A stretch of 64,000 nt of DNA from Paenibacillus sp. NEAU-GSW1. Lineage in GTDB: Bacteria; Bacillota; Bacilli; Paenibacillales; Paenibacillaceae. The DNA lies in the NCBI RefSeq assembly GCF_009737085.1, contig NZ_WOVL01000002.1:1-64000 (forward strand). The letters run 5' to 3'. The position numbers and the translations under genes were made by a program. The notes under the pieces were generated by a model, which was not told where the DNA came from, ran no database searches, and saw nothing but the letters and a program-made list of their open reading frames with translations. The first letter of the stretch is position 1, and every line of letters starts with the position of its first letter. Shown piece after piece: positions 1 to 8,116 of the stretch.

Positions 1-58
1 AATAGTGTAAGCTAAACATGGAATCGATAAATTCGTTTCCCGGGTATCCTATTGCCAT
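1..58 (-). CDS. Start of an unidentified gene, cut by the window edge
   Basis: An ATG at 58 is preceded on the minus strand by a strong GGGAGGGG ribosome binding site about ten bases upstream, and the frame stays open to the window end (first residues MAIGYPGNEFID). It lies downstream of a terminator hairpin (122-198), so it would be a separate transcript from the protease gene. Nineteen codons are too few to identify a family. The call rests on the binding site and open frame only. Confidence 0.4.
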   Translation of the reverse strand, partial: MAIGYPGNEFIDSMFSLHY

Positions 59-121
59 TTTTCTGAATCCCCTCCCTTTAGAAAGACGAGATCCTTCATA
101 CGTGCGTTATTCTTTTCACAG

Positions 122-198
122 AAAAAAAAGTGCAGTTGGATTCGCCAACCCGCCTCCTTCTTAACGGAGCGTACGCGAACCACGCTGCACTTTTTTTT
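122..198 (-). terminator. Terminator after the HtrA-like protease gene
   Basis: Eight A's followed by GTGCAG pair with CTGCAC followed by eight T's, and the stem continues inward (TTCGC with GCGAA). The hairpin starts ten bases beyond the stop codon at 208. With T-runs on both strands it could work in either direction. Confidence 0.8.
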
Positions 199-207
199 AC
201 ACCGGCA

Positions 208-1353
208 TCACTTCGCTTTGTCATTCAAAATGGCTTTACCTTTGCCGATAATAAGCTTTAGCTGATCATTCTCATACCCAACTTCGTATGTCACCTGATA
301 TTTACTTAACTTATATGCGCCGTCGACTCTTTCATCTACGGAGATAACGGCTGTAACGACAGCTTCTTTATCGCTTTTCGCCGTTACATGCATGTTATCG
401 ATCACCACGTTGCGAGTGCCCATGTAGCCTTCCCTGAACTCCTCATAGCTTGTGCCCGTCTTCCAGTTGCCGCCTATGAGCGAATAGGCATAGACATAGT
501 CCCTGTTGTTTAAGCTGTCGTAAAAGTGAGTGACCAGATAGTCGGCTAATTCATTGATCGAAGCGTCCTGCTGCACAATTCCGTTATTGTCCGTATACGA
601 AAGCTCCGGCAGTTCCGCCATCGGATGAGCCGACCAGTCCTCTACTAGCTTGAGCACGTTTACTATCGGTATGCTGAACCCGATCGTCGTTTCCTCGATG
701 CCTGCCGAATTAATGCCAAGCACCGCTCCCGTCTCTTTGCTGACAAGCGGTCCTCCGCTGTTTCCAGGCGCAATCGGAGCTGAAATTTGGTACAAGTCAT
801 CGTACGTATACGGCTCAATTTCAAAGCTTCGGCCAACACCGCTAATAATGCCGGTCGTTACTGTATTCTGAAAGCCGAGCGGACTGCCGACCGCAATTAC
901 ATCATCGCCAACCTCGGACTTGTCAGCCTCAACGAGCACCAGCGGCTCCATGCCTGCCAGCTCTGCAACTCGTACTACCGCAACATCAATATCCGAGCTG
1001 ATGCCGATAACTTCCCCTTCAAGCTCGCGCGCGTCCGCCGTCTTGATCGTAACCTTCTTCACGCCGGAAACAACATGCGCGTTCGTAATCAAATCGCCTT
1101 TATCGTTATATAAAAAGCCCGAGCCTTGCGTGCCGTCCTCCGTCTCAATCATCACAACCAGCTTTTGCGTCTCATAGATAACGTCCTTAAGCGACTTGGG
1201 CGCTCCGCCCGCACCATGCTGCTGAGCAGCCGCAAGCAGCGGCTCGCCGGCAAGCTGCGTTGGCACTTCCGTGCGTATGGCCGCTGCCGCTGCAATGCCG
1301 ACGATCACAATTAGCGCCGACACTGCCACGCTGATCCTTGTACCCCTTTTCAT
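208..1353 (-). CDS. Membrane-anchored HtrA/DegP-like serine protease with C-terminal NTF2-like domain
   Basis: Trypsin-fold protease of 381 residues, probably acting on misfolded or exported proteins outside the membrane. Residues 7-27 form an N-terminal membrane anchor. The catalytic triad is visible as H93 (TNAHVV), D123 (DIDVAVV) and S199 (APGNSGGPLV). No PDZ domain follows; residues from about 265 to the end look like an NTF2/SnoaL-type alpha+beta domain, unusual for classical HtrA. ATG 1353 was chosen because AGGAGA lies just upstream. The frame is open further upstream, but only through the 39-bp repeat array, giving a meaningless cysteine-rich repeat. The zinc-ribbon gene upstream ends 167 bases earlier, so both may be co-transcribed through the array. 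Protease fold is certain; substrate unknown. Confidence 0.9.
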   Translation of the reverse strand: MKRGTRISVAVSALIVIVGIAAAAAIRTEVPTQLAGEPLLAAAQQHGAGGAPKSLKDVIYETQKLVVMIETEDGTQGSGFLYNDKGDLITNAHVVSGVKKVTIKTADARELEGEVIGISSDIDVAVVRVAELAGMEPLVLVEADKSEVGDDVIAVGSPLGFQNTVTTGIISGVGRSFEIEPYTYDDLYQISAPIAPGNSGGPLVSKETGAVLGINSAGIEETTIGFSIPIVNVLKLVEDWSAHPMAELPELSYTDNNGIVQQDASINELADYLVTHFYDSLNNRDYVYAYSLIGGNWKTGTSYEEFREGYMGTRNVVIDNMHVTAKSDKEAVVTAVISVDERVDGAYKLSKYQVTYEVGYENDQLKLIIGKGKAILNDKAK

Positions 1354-1370
1354 CCTATCGTCTCCTAAAA

Positions 1371-1517
1371 GTTTTGCGCAGCAAAACTTACTTCGCAAGC
1401 ATTTACCTAGTTTTGCGCAGCAAAACTTACTTCGCAAGCATTTACCTAGTTTTGCGCAGCAAAACTTACTTCGCAAGCATATGCCTAGTTTTGCGCAGCA
1501 AAACTTACTTCGTAAGC
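1371..1517 (-). repeat. Tandem array of a 39-bp hairpin repeat in the leader of the protease gene
   Basis: Copies start at 1371, 1410, 1449 and 1488, the last one partial and diverged. In the mRNA sense each unit contains AGTTTTGCTGCGCAAAACT, an 8-bp stem, and a weaker CTTGCGAAGTAAG hairpin. The copy nearest the gene runs directly into CTTTTAGGAG, the ribosome binding site. The array fills the whole gap after the zinc-ribbon stop codon. A homologous array lies at 56407-56562 in front of an unrelated gene. Confidence 0.95.
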
Positions 1518-1519
1518 TG

Positions 1520-2770
1520 CTAATCCAAATACCATGTCGCGTGGTCCACGACCACTTTAACCTGCGGGTCCTCGATGCCCGTCACTATAGCGGAAAAATT
1601 AAAATTTTCGCCCGCCTCGATAAAATCCGGGGTTGCTTTCGCCGTGCCCGATTCAATCGGCTTGCCTTCACTGTCATGGACGGTGTATTCAATCGTCACG
1701 GAATAGATCGGCCTAGTCGCCGCATTTTTCAACTGTCCGTTAATATGCAAGCTGCCATTTTCATCAAGCTCTGTTTCGATATGCAGCAGCTCCACCGCAG
1801 CCGTCTTGTTAATCAAATCCTCCTCGGCCGCTTTCTGCATCGCATTCTCAATCCGCTGCTGCTCCTCTTGCTCGAACTTCAGCTTATCCGCCAGGATGCG
1901 GTCGTACAGCTCTTTCAGCTTTTCACGCTCTGTCGTATTCTCTATCCCTTGCTGCACAACTGCCAAAGCGTCGGAGAAGCTTTTCTTGTCCACCAGCTCC
2001 TCGGCTTGCTCAGCGCATACTTCCTCAATTCTCTCCTCAATCTTTCGCTTGAGCTCCAACGCTTCATTGCTGGATAAGCCTTTAACAAGATTCAGCTTCG
2101 CAATCAGCGCCTCTACCGACTGCAGCTGCTCCAACTCCGACTTGATTTGAAAAACCGTCAACCGCATCGACAAGTCAGCCGCTTGTTCACGAATAACCGT
2201 AAACGACTGTTCCTCCCTGCCTCGCAAGTTTTGCTTCAGCTGTTCAAGCAGCGGTTCGGCATTCGTCCAACTGTCGCGGTTCATTAACTTGCCTATCGCA
2301 TCAACCGTTCGCTGGAACGATGACGCTTCTTGAACGAGCTTCAAATCAACGAGCACCGCGTCATTTTTCGGACGCAGTCTAACTGCATCCTCCAGCAGCA
2401 TTAAGGACTGATCGTATTTGCCTGCTATCGCATCCTTCGCCGCCTCCGAATGCCATGACTCGACTTGCCTGTTTACTTTCACTTCATATAAATAATAGGA
2501 AACAACAGCCGCAGCCGTCACGACGAAAATAAAGGCAGGAAGAAGTCCCGCAATTAACGTCTTGCCGCTCGCAGGCTTACTCCTCTTGCTTTCTTTGTTA
2601 GACGCGATCGCAGCTCCAGTCTGCTTCAATCCGCTATGCCATTCCCGGCTAGCTTGATCCTCAATCGGCGCCGTCTCTTGCCCCTCCGGATTCCCCGGCA
2701 ATCTTCTGCCGCAAAGGCTGCAATAACGCGCATCAGGTTCATGCTTTCTTTCGCAATGCTGGCAGTACAC
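1520..2770 (-). CDS. Zinc-ribbon, single-pass membrane protein with coiled-coil and C-terminal FxLYD-like domain
   Basis: 416 residues. The N-terminus has a double-CxxC zinc ribbon (C3, C6, C17, C20). A charged linker leads to one transmembrane segment at about 71-94. A long helical, glutamate- and lysine-rich extracytoplasmic region with TPR-like character follows (about 100-320), then a beta domain with the look of FxLYD proteins. GTG start with GGGAG ten bases upstream; no in-frame ATG gives a better site. The layout resembles Gram-positive cell-envelope sensor or scaffold proteins of the zinc-ribbon/TcaA kind. Adjacency to a membrane-anchored protease suggests a shared envelope role, which is inference. 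Exact function not recognised. Confidence 0.8.
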   Translation of the reverse strand: MYCQHCERKHEPDARYCSLCGRRLPGNPEGQETAPIEDQASREWHSGLKQTGAAIASNKESKRSKPASGKTLIAGLLPAFIFVVTAAAVVSYYLYEVKVNRQVESWHSEAAKDAIAGKYDQSLMLLEDAVRLRPKNDAVLVDLKLVQEASSFQRTVDAIGKLMNRDSWTNAEPLLEQLKQNLRGREEQSFTVIREQAADLSMRLTVFQIKSELEQLQSVEALIAKLNLVKGLSSNEALELKRKIEERIEEVCAEQAEELVDKKSFSDALAVVQQGIENTTEREKLKELYDRILADKLKFEQEEQQRIENAMQKAAEEDLINKTAAVELLHIETELDENGSLHINGQLKNAATRPIYSVTIEYTVHDSEGKPIESGTAKATPDFIEAGENFNFSAIVTGIEDPQVKVVVDHATWYLD

Positions 2771-2939
2771 TCCATTTCAACTCCCGTTGCCGTCATCTCT
2801 CTTAATCTATCTCCCTATTCTACTAGAAAAAGTAAATGATCTCCATTTTAAATTGATAGAATTGCTAGAAAAGAATGGAATAATTAAAAAAGCGGTTGAA
2901 AGCCGCTAATGCATAGCTCCAAACCGCCGCTTCATTCAT

Positions 2940-3455
2940 CTATTTCAAATAGTTCGTTTTGATCCCGTTCAAATGATGCGTCGCATGGCCGGCGATTATG
3001 TAAGCAAGCGCACGAGCCGACAGCGGACTGTTATTGGCGGAGCCTGTGCGCACCCAGCCGTCGCCAGGAAGCAACGCAATGAGGGACAGTGTCGATTTGC
3101 GGGCAGCAGCAAAATCTTCAATCAGCTCACGCAAGCTGTTCTCTGCAAAATCTACGGTTGCCATGTAGGCATTCTGATCGTATCCTGGGAGCGGTGTTTG
3201 ATCGCCGCGCGCGATCCGAAGCATGCGATAGCTCATAATCCGTTCGTTGTCGGCGAGATGGCCGATCACCTGCTTGATGCTCCACTTTCCAGGCGCATAC
3301 CGATAATCGCCCCGTTCTTCGGAAATCGCGCTTAGCGCTGCAGTCGTCTCCTCCAGCTGCTCGCGCAAAATTTGCGCAATATCTCCTTCAGGAACCATAC
3401 TCACATACGTGGAATAATAAACATTATACTCCTCTGTTTGCGGCCGTCCGATCAT
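2940..3455 (-). CDS. DinB family protein
   Basis: 171 residues, the normal length of the DinB/YfiT four-helix-bundle family of metal-dependent enzymes, often thiol transferases. The metal-ligand histidines are visible: one in VIGHLADNE and the pair in GHATHHL near the C-terminus. ATG 3455 follows GGGGGAG at good spacing; the upstream extension of the frame has no such support. Stand-alone gene. The specific substrate, for example bacillithiol-dependent, cannot be read from sequence. Confidence 0.85.
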   Translation of the reverse strand: MIGRPQTEEYNVYYSTYVSMVPEGDIAQILREQLEETTAALSAISEERGDYRYAPGKWSIKQVIGHLADNERIMSYRMLRIARGDQTPLPGYDQNAYMATVDFAENSLRELIEDFAAARKSTLSLIALLPGDGWVRTGSANNSPLSARALAYIIAGHATHHLNGIKTNYLK

Positions 3456-3553
3456 GCTTTTCTCCCCCTGCCATAAATTTTCATCGATGTCTGCGATACG
3501 AATGTTTAGCAAATTATAGCATGTCCCCCTCTCCCCCGTCCTCCTCAACATGC

Positions 3554-3585
3554 AAAAAAGAGGCACAAACGTAATGTGCCTCTTT
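3554..3585 (-). terminator. Terminator after the collagen-like gene
   Basis: GAGGCACA and TGTGCCTC form an 8-bp stem followed on the minus strand by six T's. It begins 16 bases after the stop at 3602. Confidence 0.8.
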
Positions 3586-3601
3586 CGTTATATTATTTTT
3601 C

Positions 3602-4345
3602 TTAGGACAATTTTGTAATGACGAGAGAAGCGCTAACGGTCGGAGTTCCTCCGCCGATTGCATTTTGCAGCACTTGGTTACCCATGTTATCGATCCGGTG
3701 CAAGGTCAATACCCCGCCTGCCGACAAGGAAGTTATTACTTGCCCAGGGTAAGGGTTATTGCCTGCGTTAGAACCGTAATTGCTGCATAGCACAAGTGTT
3801 GCAGGAGCAGGACCTGCGCCGTCCGGATCATAAAATAAGCCGTATGCAGAGTTGCCTGGTGTAGGGAAAACTTCCCAAGTAATATGATAAAACGCAGTAT
3901 CATTGATGATGATATCCGTTGGAGGAGTAAAGGTAATGGAAGAAGAGCTAATAACGGAGTTGTTAAATGTTACGGCTCCGCCTTGCCCGCCTGGTACCAG
4001 CGCAGCTGCTACGTTTTGTGCCTCCGTGCTGCACAAAAACGCAAAATCGGAGATTCCGCCTGCAGGGCCTTGCGGGCCTTGAGGGCCTTGTGCGCCTTGT
4101 GCACCCTGTGCGCCTTGCGCGCCTTGCGCGCCCTGTGCACCTTGTGCGCCTTGAGGGCCGGCAGGACCTTGCAAACCTTGCGCGCCTTGAGGGCCGGGAA
4201 CAGGAGTAACGTTTACAACAGGGGCTGGGCAGGATACTTTAACAATTTTTTTGTTAATAACAATTTTTTTCCTTTTTTTAGGTTTGCAAACAACGACTTT
4301 TTTCTTAAAGCAATGTTTTTTCTTTTTATTTACCAGACAACTCAA
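3602..4345 (-). CDS. Collagen-like (Gly-X-Y) spore-surface protein, BclA-like
   Basis: 247 residues. A lysine- and cysteine-rich N-terminus (residues 1-40, e.g. [10 protein letters not shown]) is followed by about 15 Gly-X-Y triplets rich in GAQ and GPQ, then a globular C-terminal domain of about 145 residues with the beta-rich look of the C1q/TNF-like head of exosporium glycoproteins. TTG start at 4345, preceded by GGAGG nine bases upstream. The N-terminus does not resemble the BclA exosporium leader, so attachment may differ. A second collagen-like gene at 26683 has a similarly basic, cysteine-containing N-terminus. Spore-surface location is inferred from the family. Confidence 0.85.
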   Translation of the reverse strand: MSCLVNKKKKHCFKKKVVVCKPKKRKKIVINKKIVKVSCPAPVVNVTPVPGPQGAQGLQGPAGPQGAQGAQGAQGAQGAQGAQGAQGPQGPQGPAGGISDFAFLCSTEAQNVAAALVPGGQGGAVTFNNSVISSSSITFTPPTDIIINDTAFYHITWEVFPTPGNSAYGLFYDPDGAGPAPATLVLCSNYGSNAGNNPYPGQVITSLSAGGVLTLHRIDNMGNQVLQNAIGGGTPTVSASLVITKLS

Positions 4346-4554
4346 TTATTTAACACCTCCAAGGGATTTGTCTTATACTACGCTTCACTCCTTTTCTTTG
4401 AACAAGATACTGACCTAGATTTTACTAGACTACTATCTATTTTAAGAAAAAGCGGCTAATGACGAGAGATAATAGACCATATCCCTATCAATCTACCTAA
4501 TCAAAATATATGAAACTCTCATATACTAATTTCAGACAACTCATTTTTTTTGAC

Positions 4555-4576
4555 AGCCCCTCATGGGGCTTTTTTT
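4555..4576 (+). terminator. Isolated terminator-like hairpin on the plus strand
   Basis: AGCCCC-TCAT-GGGGCT followed by six T's is a textbook intrinsic terminator for the plus strand, yet no plus-strand gene lies upstream. It may end an unannotated small RNA or stop read-through from the collagen-gene promoter region. Confidence 0.6.
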
Positions 4577-4580
4577 ATGT

Positions 4581-4824
4581 CTCTTTACGTAAAGAGCCTT
4601 GCCTTTGCGCAGTGATCGCGCTCATTCAACGTACATTTGTACCTTAGCTAGCCACACACATGCGGCTGCAACCGACTGTAAGGTACTTTTGTACGTTAGA
4701 TGGAGGTTACCGACTCGCACACCAGCTGCCAAGCTAGCTCTAAGGTACGTTTGAACCTTAGAGCTAGCAATATAAATAGTTGAGGGGACTGTAAAGTACA
4801 AATGTACCTTACAGTCCCCTCAAC
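4581..4824. repeat. Cluster of related palindromes sharing a GGTAC/GTACC core
   Basis: This fills most of the 508-base gap between the collagen-like gene and galU. It holds CTCTTTACGTAAAGAG (4581-4596) and four elements with a GTAC-N4-GTAC or similar core near 4630, 4682, 4733-4768 and 4779-4824. The third has a 14-bp perfect stem (GCTAGCTCTAAGGT). The fourth has a 16-bp stem starting GTTGAGGGG and lies 29 bases past the galU stop. The shared inner core with different outer arms suggests a family of palindromic elements. No coding capacity seen. Confidence 0.75.
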
Positions 4825-4853
4825 GAAAGAAACACAAATATATCAACTGGGTG

Positions 4854-5735
4854 CTAGGTATGCTGCGCAAGCCGCTCCAGCAAATAGCGCTTCACATCGT
4901 CTGACAAATCCTCGCGCTCCAGCGCAAAGTCGATTGTCGCCTGCACGAAGCCCAGCTTGTCGCCAACGTCATGGCGTTTGCCGGTGAAGCGATGGCCGAT
5001 CAGCGGCGACACCCGATTCAATCGTTGCAGACTGTCGGTCAACTGAATTTCTCCGGCTTTGCCGGGCTCCGCCCGCTCCAGCAGATCAAAAATAGCCGAA
5101 TCAAGCACATAGCGTCCGACAACCGCCCAATTCGAAGGCGCCTGTCCCGGCATCGGCTTCTCAATCAGATCGCGCAGCTGTCCATCCTTGTTTCCTGGTT
5201 CGAAATCAACGATGCCATACTTATGCGTCTGATCCCATGGCACCTCCATCACCGCTACGACCGACGACTGACGACGTTCATAAACGTCGATCATTTGCTT
5301 CAAGCAAGGCGGCTCCGACTTCAAAATATCGTCGCCTAACAGAACGGCAAACGGCTCGTCGCCGATAAATCTTCTCGCGCACAAGACAGCGTGACCGAGA
5401 CCAAGCGGCTCTTTTTGCCGGACGTAGTAGATGTCCGCAAGCTTAGAGATTTCACGGACGACAGCCAGCATTTGCTCGTTGCCCCGTTCCTCCAGCTCCG
5501 CTTCCAGCTCGACCGACTTGTCAAAGTGATCCTCGATTGCCCGCTTATGCCGGCCGCTAACTATGACGATGCTGTCAATGCCCGATTGCACCGCTTCTTC
5601 AACTATATATTGGATCGCCGGTTTATCTATGATTGGAAGCATTTCTTTCGGTTGAGCTTTGGTTGCCGGCAGGAACCTTGTCCCGAGACCTCCCGCAGGT
5701 ATTATTGCCTTGCGTACTCTCTGTTTCAACCGCAT
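4854..5735 (-). CDS. galU: UTP--glucose-1-phosphate uridylyltransferase
   Basis: Cytoplasmic enzyme making UDP-glucose from UTP and glucose-1-phosphate for glycolipid, teichoic acid and polysaccharide synthesis. 293 residues, family length. The nucleotide-binding signature IPAGGLGTRFLPATKAQPKE is at the N-terminus, followed by the KPAIQYIVEEA segment, the LLGDD metal site and the LTDSLQ and KRHDVGDK motifs. ATG 5735 is preferred because it has AGGGAG upstream and matches the family start; an in-frame ATG at 5774 would add 13 residues without a binding site. Stand-alone gene, followed by a 16-bp-stem hairpin (4779-4824) that may end transcription. Confidence 0.95.
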   Translation of the reverse strand: MRLKQRVRKAIIPAGGLGTRFLPATKAQPKEMLPIIDKPAIQYIVEEAVQSGIDSIVIVSGRHKRAIEDHFDKSVELEAELEERGNEQMLAVVREISKLADIYYVRQKEPLGLGHAVLCARRFIGDEPFAVLLGDDILKSEPPCLKQMIDVYERRQSSVVAVMEVPWDQTHKYGIVDFEPGNKDGQLRDLIEKPMPGQAPSNWAVVGRYVLDSAIFDLLERAEPGKAGEIQLTDSLQRLNRVSPLIGHRFTGKRHDVGDKLGFVQATIDFALEREDLSDDVKRYLLERLAQHT

Positions 5736-5846
5736 CCGCTCCCTATCCCAAAAAATAAAACACCTTTTCATCATAACCCTATTTCCAATTTTTAGCCATA
5801 GCGAGAAAAGGCGGTTCGTGTCGGGTTTCGTAAATTGAACGGCCAG

Positions 5847-7229
5847 CTAGCGACTAGCCGAAGCAAGCGGCAAACGAATAACAAAGACTGTACTGCGCTC
5901 CCCTTCTATTTCAATGGAGCCCTGATGAATGTCAACGATCTTGCGTACGATGGACAGCCCGAGGCCGCTTCCCCCAATCGATCTTTCACGCGATGCGTCT
6001 ACTTTGTAAAACCGTTCAAATACGCGTTCTCTCTCCTCGGGAGCAATGCCGTTTCCTGAATCGGTCAGCCGCACAACGGCAAAGCCGTCCTCTTCGCTTA
6101 ATTGAAACGAGATATTGCCGTCTTCCGGCGTAAACTTAATGCTGTTGGTCAGCAAATTGATCCATACCTGGCTCAATTGGTCCTCATCCGCCGTAATGAC
6201 CGTTTCTTCCATAAGAAGCTCGACGGTAAGCCGCTTGGCCATCCAGTGCGGCTCGCAGGAAAGCACAATGTCCCTCAATTGCCGATCAAGCCGGAACGTT
6301 ACCGGCTGATAAGGATGCTGCTGCGAATCCAGCGATGCCAGCTTAAGCAAGTTTTCGCTCAAACGGGACAGCCTGCTGCTCTCCTGCTTGATAATGCCGA
6401 CATAACGTTCCCTTTCCGCCTCTGTCAGCGCCTCGCTGCGCAAAGCCTCGGCGAAACCGCCGATAGACGTTAGCGGCGACTGGATTTCGTGCGAAACGTT
6501 GGAGACAAAATCTTGCCGCATCGTCTCCAGCTGCGACAAACCGGCCGCCATCCGATTGATGCTGTCCGCCAGCTCGCCGAGCTCATCATTGCGTTGCACC
6601 GGCAGTTGCACCGCAAAATCGCCCTTCGCCATTCGCGTCGTAGCGGCCGTCATCATTTTAAGCGGCTTCACTAAATAGCGCGCAGCGACGAGGATAAGAA
6701 TGCAGCCGACGACTAGCAGCGTAGCCAATATCGTATACGTATTGCGCTGAAAGCTGCGCACCTCGGGCACTCGATCAGGGACAATAAACACGGCCCATTG
6801 GGAATAGTCGAACTGTACGATTCTGCCGATCGCCTGAGGCGCAGGCTGCGAATCGCCGTCTTCTTCGTCGCTGATCGAAACGCGCTCCGTTCTGCCCGAG
6901 AATACATTTATGAGCGTCTCCCTCGTGAGATGATCAACTAACGCAGCGCTGTTTTTTCCCACCTTGATTACATAGCCGTCTTGTCCAACCGCGACAATCG
7001 TCATCCCCTGCAAATTGGATACTTGCTCTAAAAACAACGGCAGCGACCTTGGCGTTGACACCGCATACAGCTGTTCAATCCGCGTGAGCGAATGGTTCAT
7101 CGCATTGCCGAACCGGCCTCTCATATCATGCTTAAAAAGCAAGTTTGCCGTCGTATACGCGACGCCCATACTAACGAGAACGATTAGCAGAAAAGTAATC
7201 GCAATGCGTACATACAAGCTTCGAATCAT
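5847..7229 (-). CDS. Membrane sensor histidine kinase
   Basis: 460 residues. Transmembrane segments at about 7-30 and 166-186 flank an extracytoplasmic sensor domain of about 135 residues. A HAMP linker (about 187-240), a HisKA domain with phosphoacceptor H247 (SNVSHEIQSPL) and a HATPase domain with N box (INLLTNSIKFT), G1 box (DSGNGI) and G2 box (GSGLGLSIV) follow. Its start overlaps the response-regulator stop by four bases (ATGA), so the pair is translationally coupled. OmpR/PhoR-type architecture; the sensed signal cannot be deduced. Confidence 0.93.
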   Translation of the reverse strand: MIRSLYVRIAITFLLIVLVSMGVAYTTANLLFKHDMRGRFGNAMNHSLTRIEQLYAVSTPRSLPLFLEQVSNLQGMTIVAVGQDGYVIKVGKNSAALVDHLTRETLINVFSGRTERVSISDEEDGDSQPAPQAIGRIVQFDYSQWAVFIVPDRVPEVRSFQRNTYTILATLLVVGCILILVAARYLVKPLKMMTAATTRMAKGDFAVQLPVQRNDELGELADSINRMAAGLSQLETMRQDFVSNVSHEIQSPLTSIGGFAEALRSEALTEAERERYVGIIKQESSRLSRLSENLLKLASLDSQQHPYQPVTFRLDRQLRDIVLSCEPHWMAKRLTVELLMEETVITADEDQLSQVWINLLTNSIKFTPEDGNISFQLSEEDGFAVVRLTDSGNGIAPEERERVFERFYKVDASRERSIGGSGLGLSIVRKIVDIHQGSIEIEGERSTVFVIRLPLASASR

Positions 7230-7900
7230 GCGTTTTCCTCCAGCCTGTAGCCTAGTCCGCGAATCGTCACAATCCGAAATCCGTGCAATTCCTCGGGAAA
7301 ACGCTCGCGCAGCCGTTTGATATGCACATCGACCGTCCGTTCATCGCCCTCGTAATCCATTCCCCACAGCTGCTCGATCAGCTGCTCGCGGGAAAAGGTT
7401 TTTCCGGGATAACTCCCCAACTTGAACAGCAGCTCGAACTCCTTCGGAGGAAGCATAACCTCGGCGCCGTTCACGAGCGCATAATATTCCTTCCGGTTCA
7501 TCACGACGCTGCCAAATTCGACCGTATGCGAGGAGGCGATTTTGTACCGTTTCAGCAGCGCTTTAACTCTGGCGACAAGCTCCGGCGGATCAAACGGCTT
7601 GACCACATAATCGTCGGCTCCAAGCTCGAAGCCCTTGACCTTCTGCGCCGTCTCGCCCTTCGCCGTCAGCATCAAAATCGGCATGTCGAACGATTCGCGC
7701 AATGCGGCGCATAACGCCCAGCCGTCCATGCGCGGCATCATGACGTCGATGACGGCCAAATCCAGCTTGTACTCCTCCAGCCTGGCAAGCGCATCCTCGC
7801 CGTCCTTCGCTTCTACAACCTCAAAGCCCTCCCTGCGCAAAAACAACACGACGAGCTCCCTTATATTCGGATCGTCGTCGACCACTAACAATTTCGCCAT
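7226..7900 (-). CDS. OmpR/PhoB-family response regulator
   Basis: 224 residues. The receiver domain has acidic pocket residues D8-D10, phosphoacceptor D52 (VIDVMMPRMDG) and the switch lysine in VVKPFDPPE. The C-terminal winged-helix DNA-binding domain has LPPKEFELL and the RTVDVHIKRLR recognition segment. It is the first gene of a two-gene operon with the histidine kinase; ATG 7900 has GGGGGAG upstream. Target genes are not evident from this window; the divergent neighbour is trxB. Confidence 0.93.
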   Translation of the reverse strand: MAKLLVVDDDPNIRELVVLFLRREGFEVVEAKDGEDALARLEEYKLDLAVIDVMMPRMDGWALCAALRESFDMPILMLTAKGETAQKVKGFELGADDYVVKPFDPPELVARVKALLKRYKIASSHTVEFGSVVMNRKEYYALVNGAEVMLPPKEFELLFKLGSYPGKTFSREQLIEQLWGMDYEGDERTVDVHIKRLRERFPEELHGFRIVTIRGLGYRLEENA

Positions 7901-8040
7901 CCGGCTGCTCCCCCATTTTCGGCATTCATGATCGCCACATTAATAGGCGACAATAACTATTGCTTAGACGAGACCGGTCATCTTAATGACAGTCGTTATT
8001 TGTACAATAATATAGCTACATGAAATTAAGATGAACATTG

Positions 8041-8069
8041 TTGACTTTTTTTCTAGATTACAATAATTT
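8041..8069 (+). promoter_or_regulatory. Probable sigma-A promoter of trxB
   Basis: TTGACT, 17-base spacer, TAATTT, ending 48 bases before the trxB start codon. The -35 hexamer matches consensus at five of six positions. Confidence 0.55.
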
Positions 8070-8116
8070 TAAACTACGAAAAACGTAATGATCCTGATGT
8101 AATGGAGGGATATTCA

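Noticed and set aside
208-1476. Longer protease frame starting at 1476
   Set aside because: The extra 41 residues are only the translated 39-bp repeats; ATG 1353 has its own AGGAGA site and begins a normal membrane anchor.
1371-1517. CRISPR-like short repeats
   Set aside because: 39-bp units are head to tail without spacers and end in a ribosome binding site.
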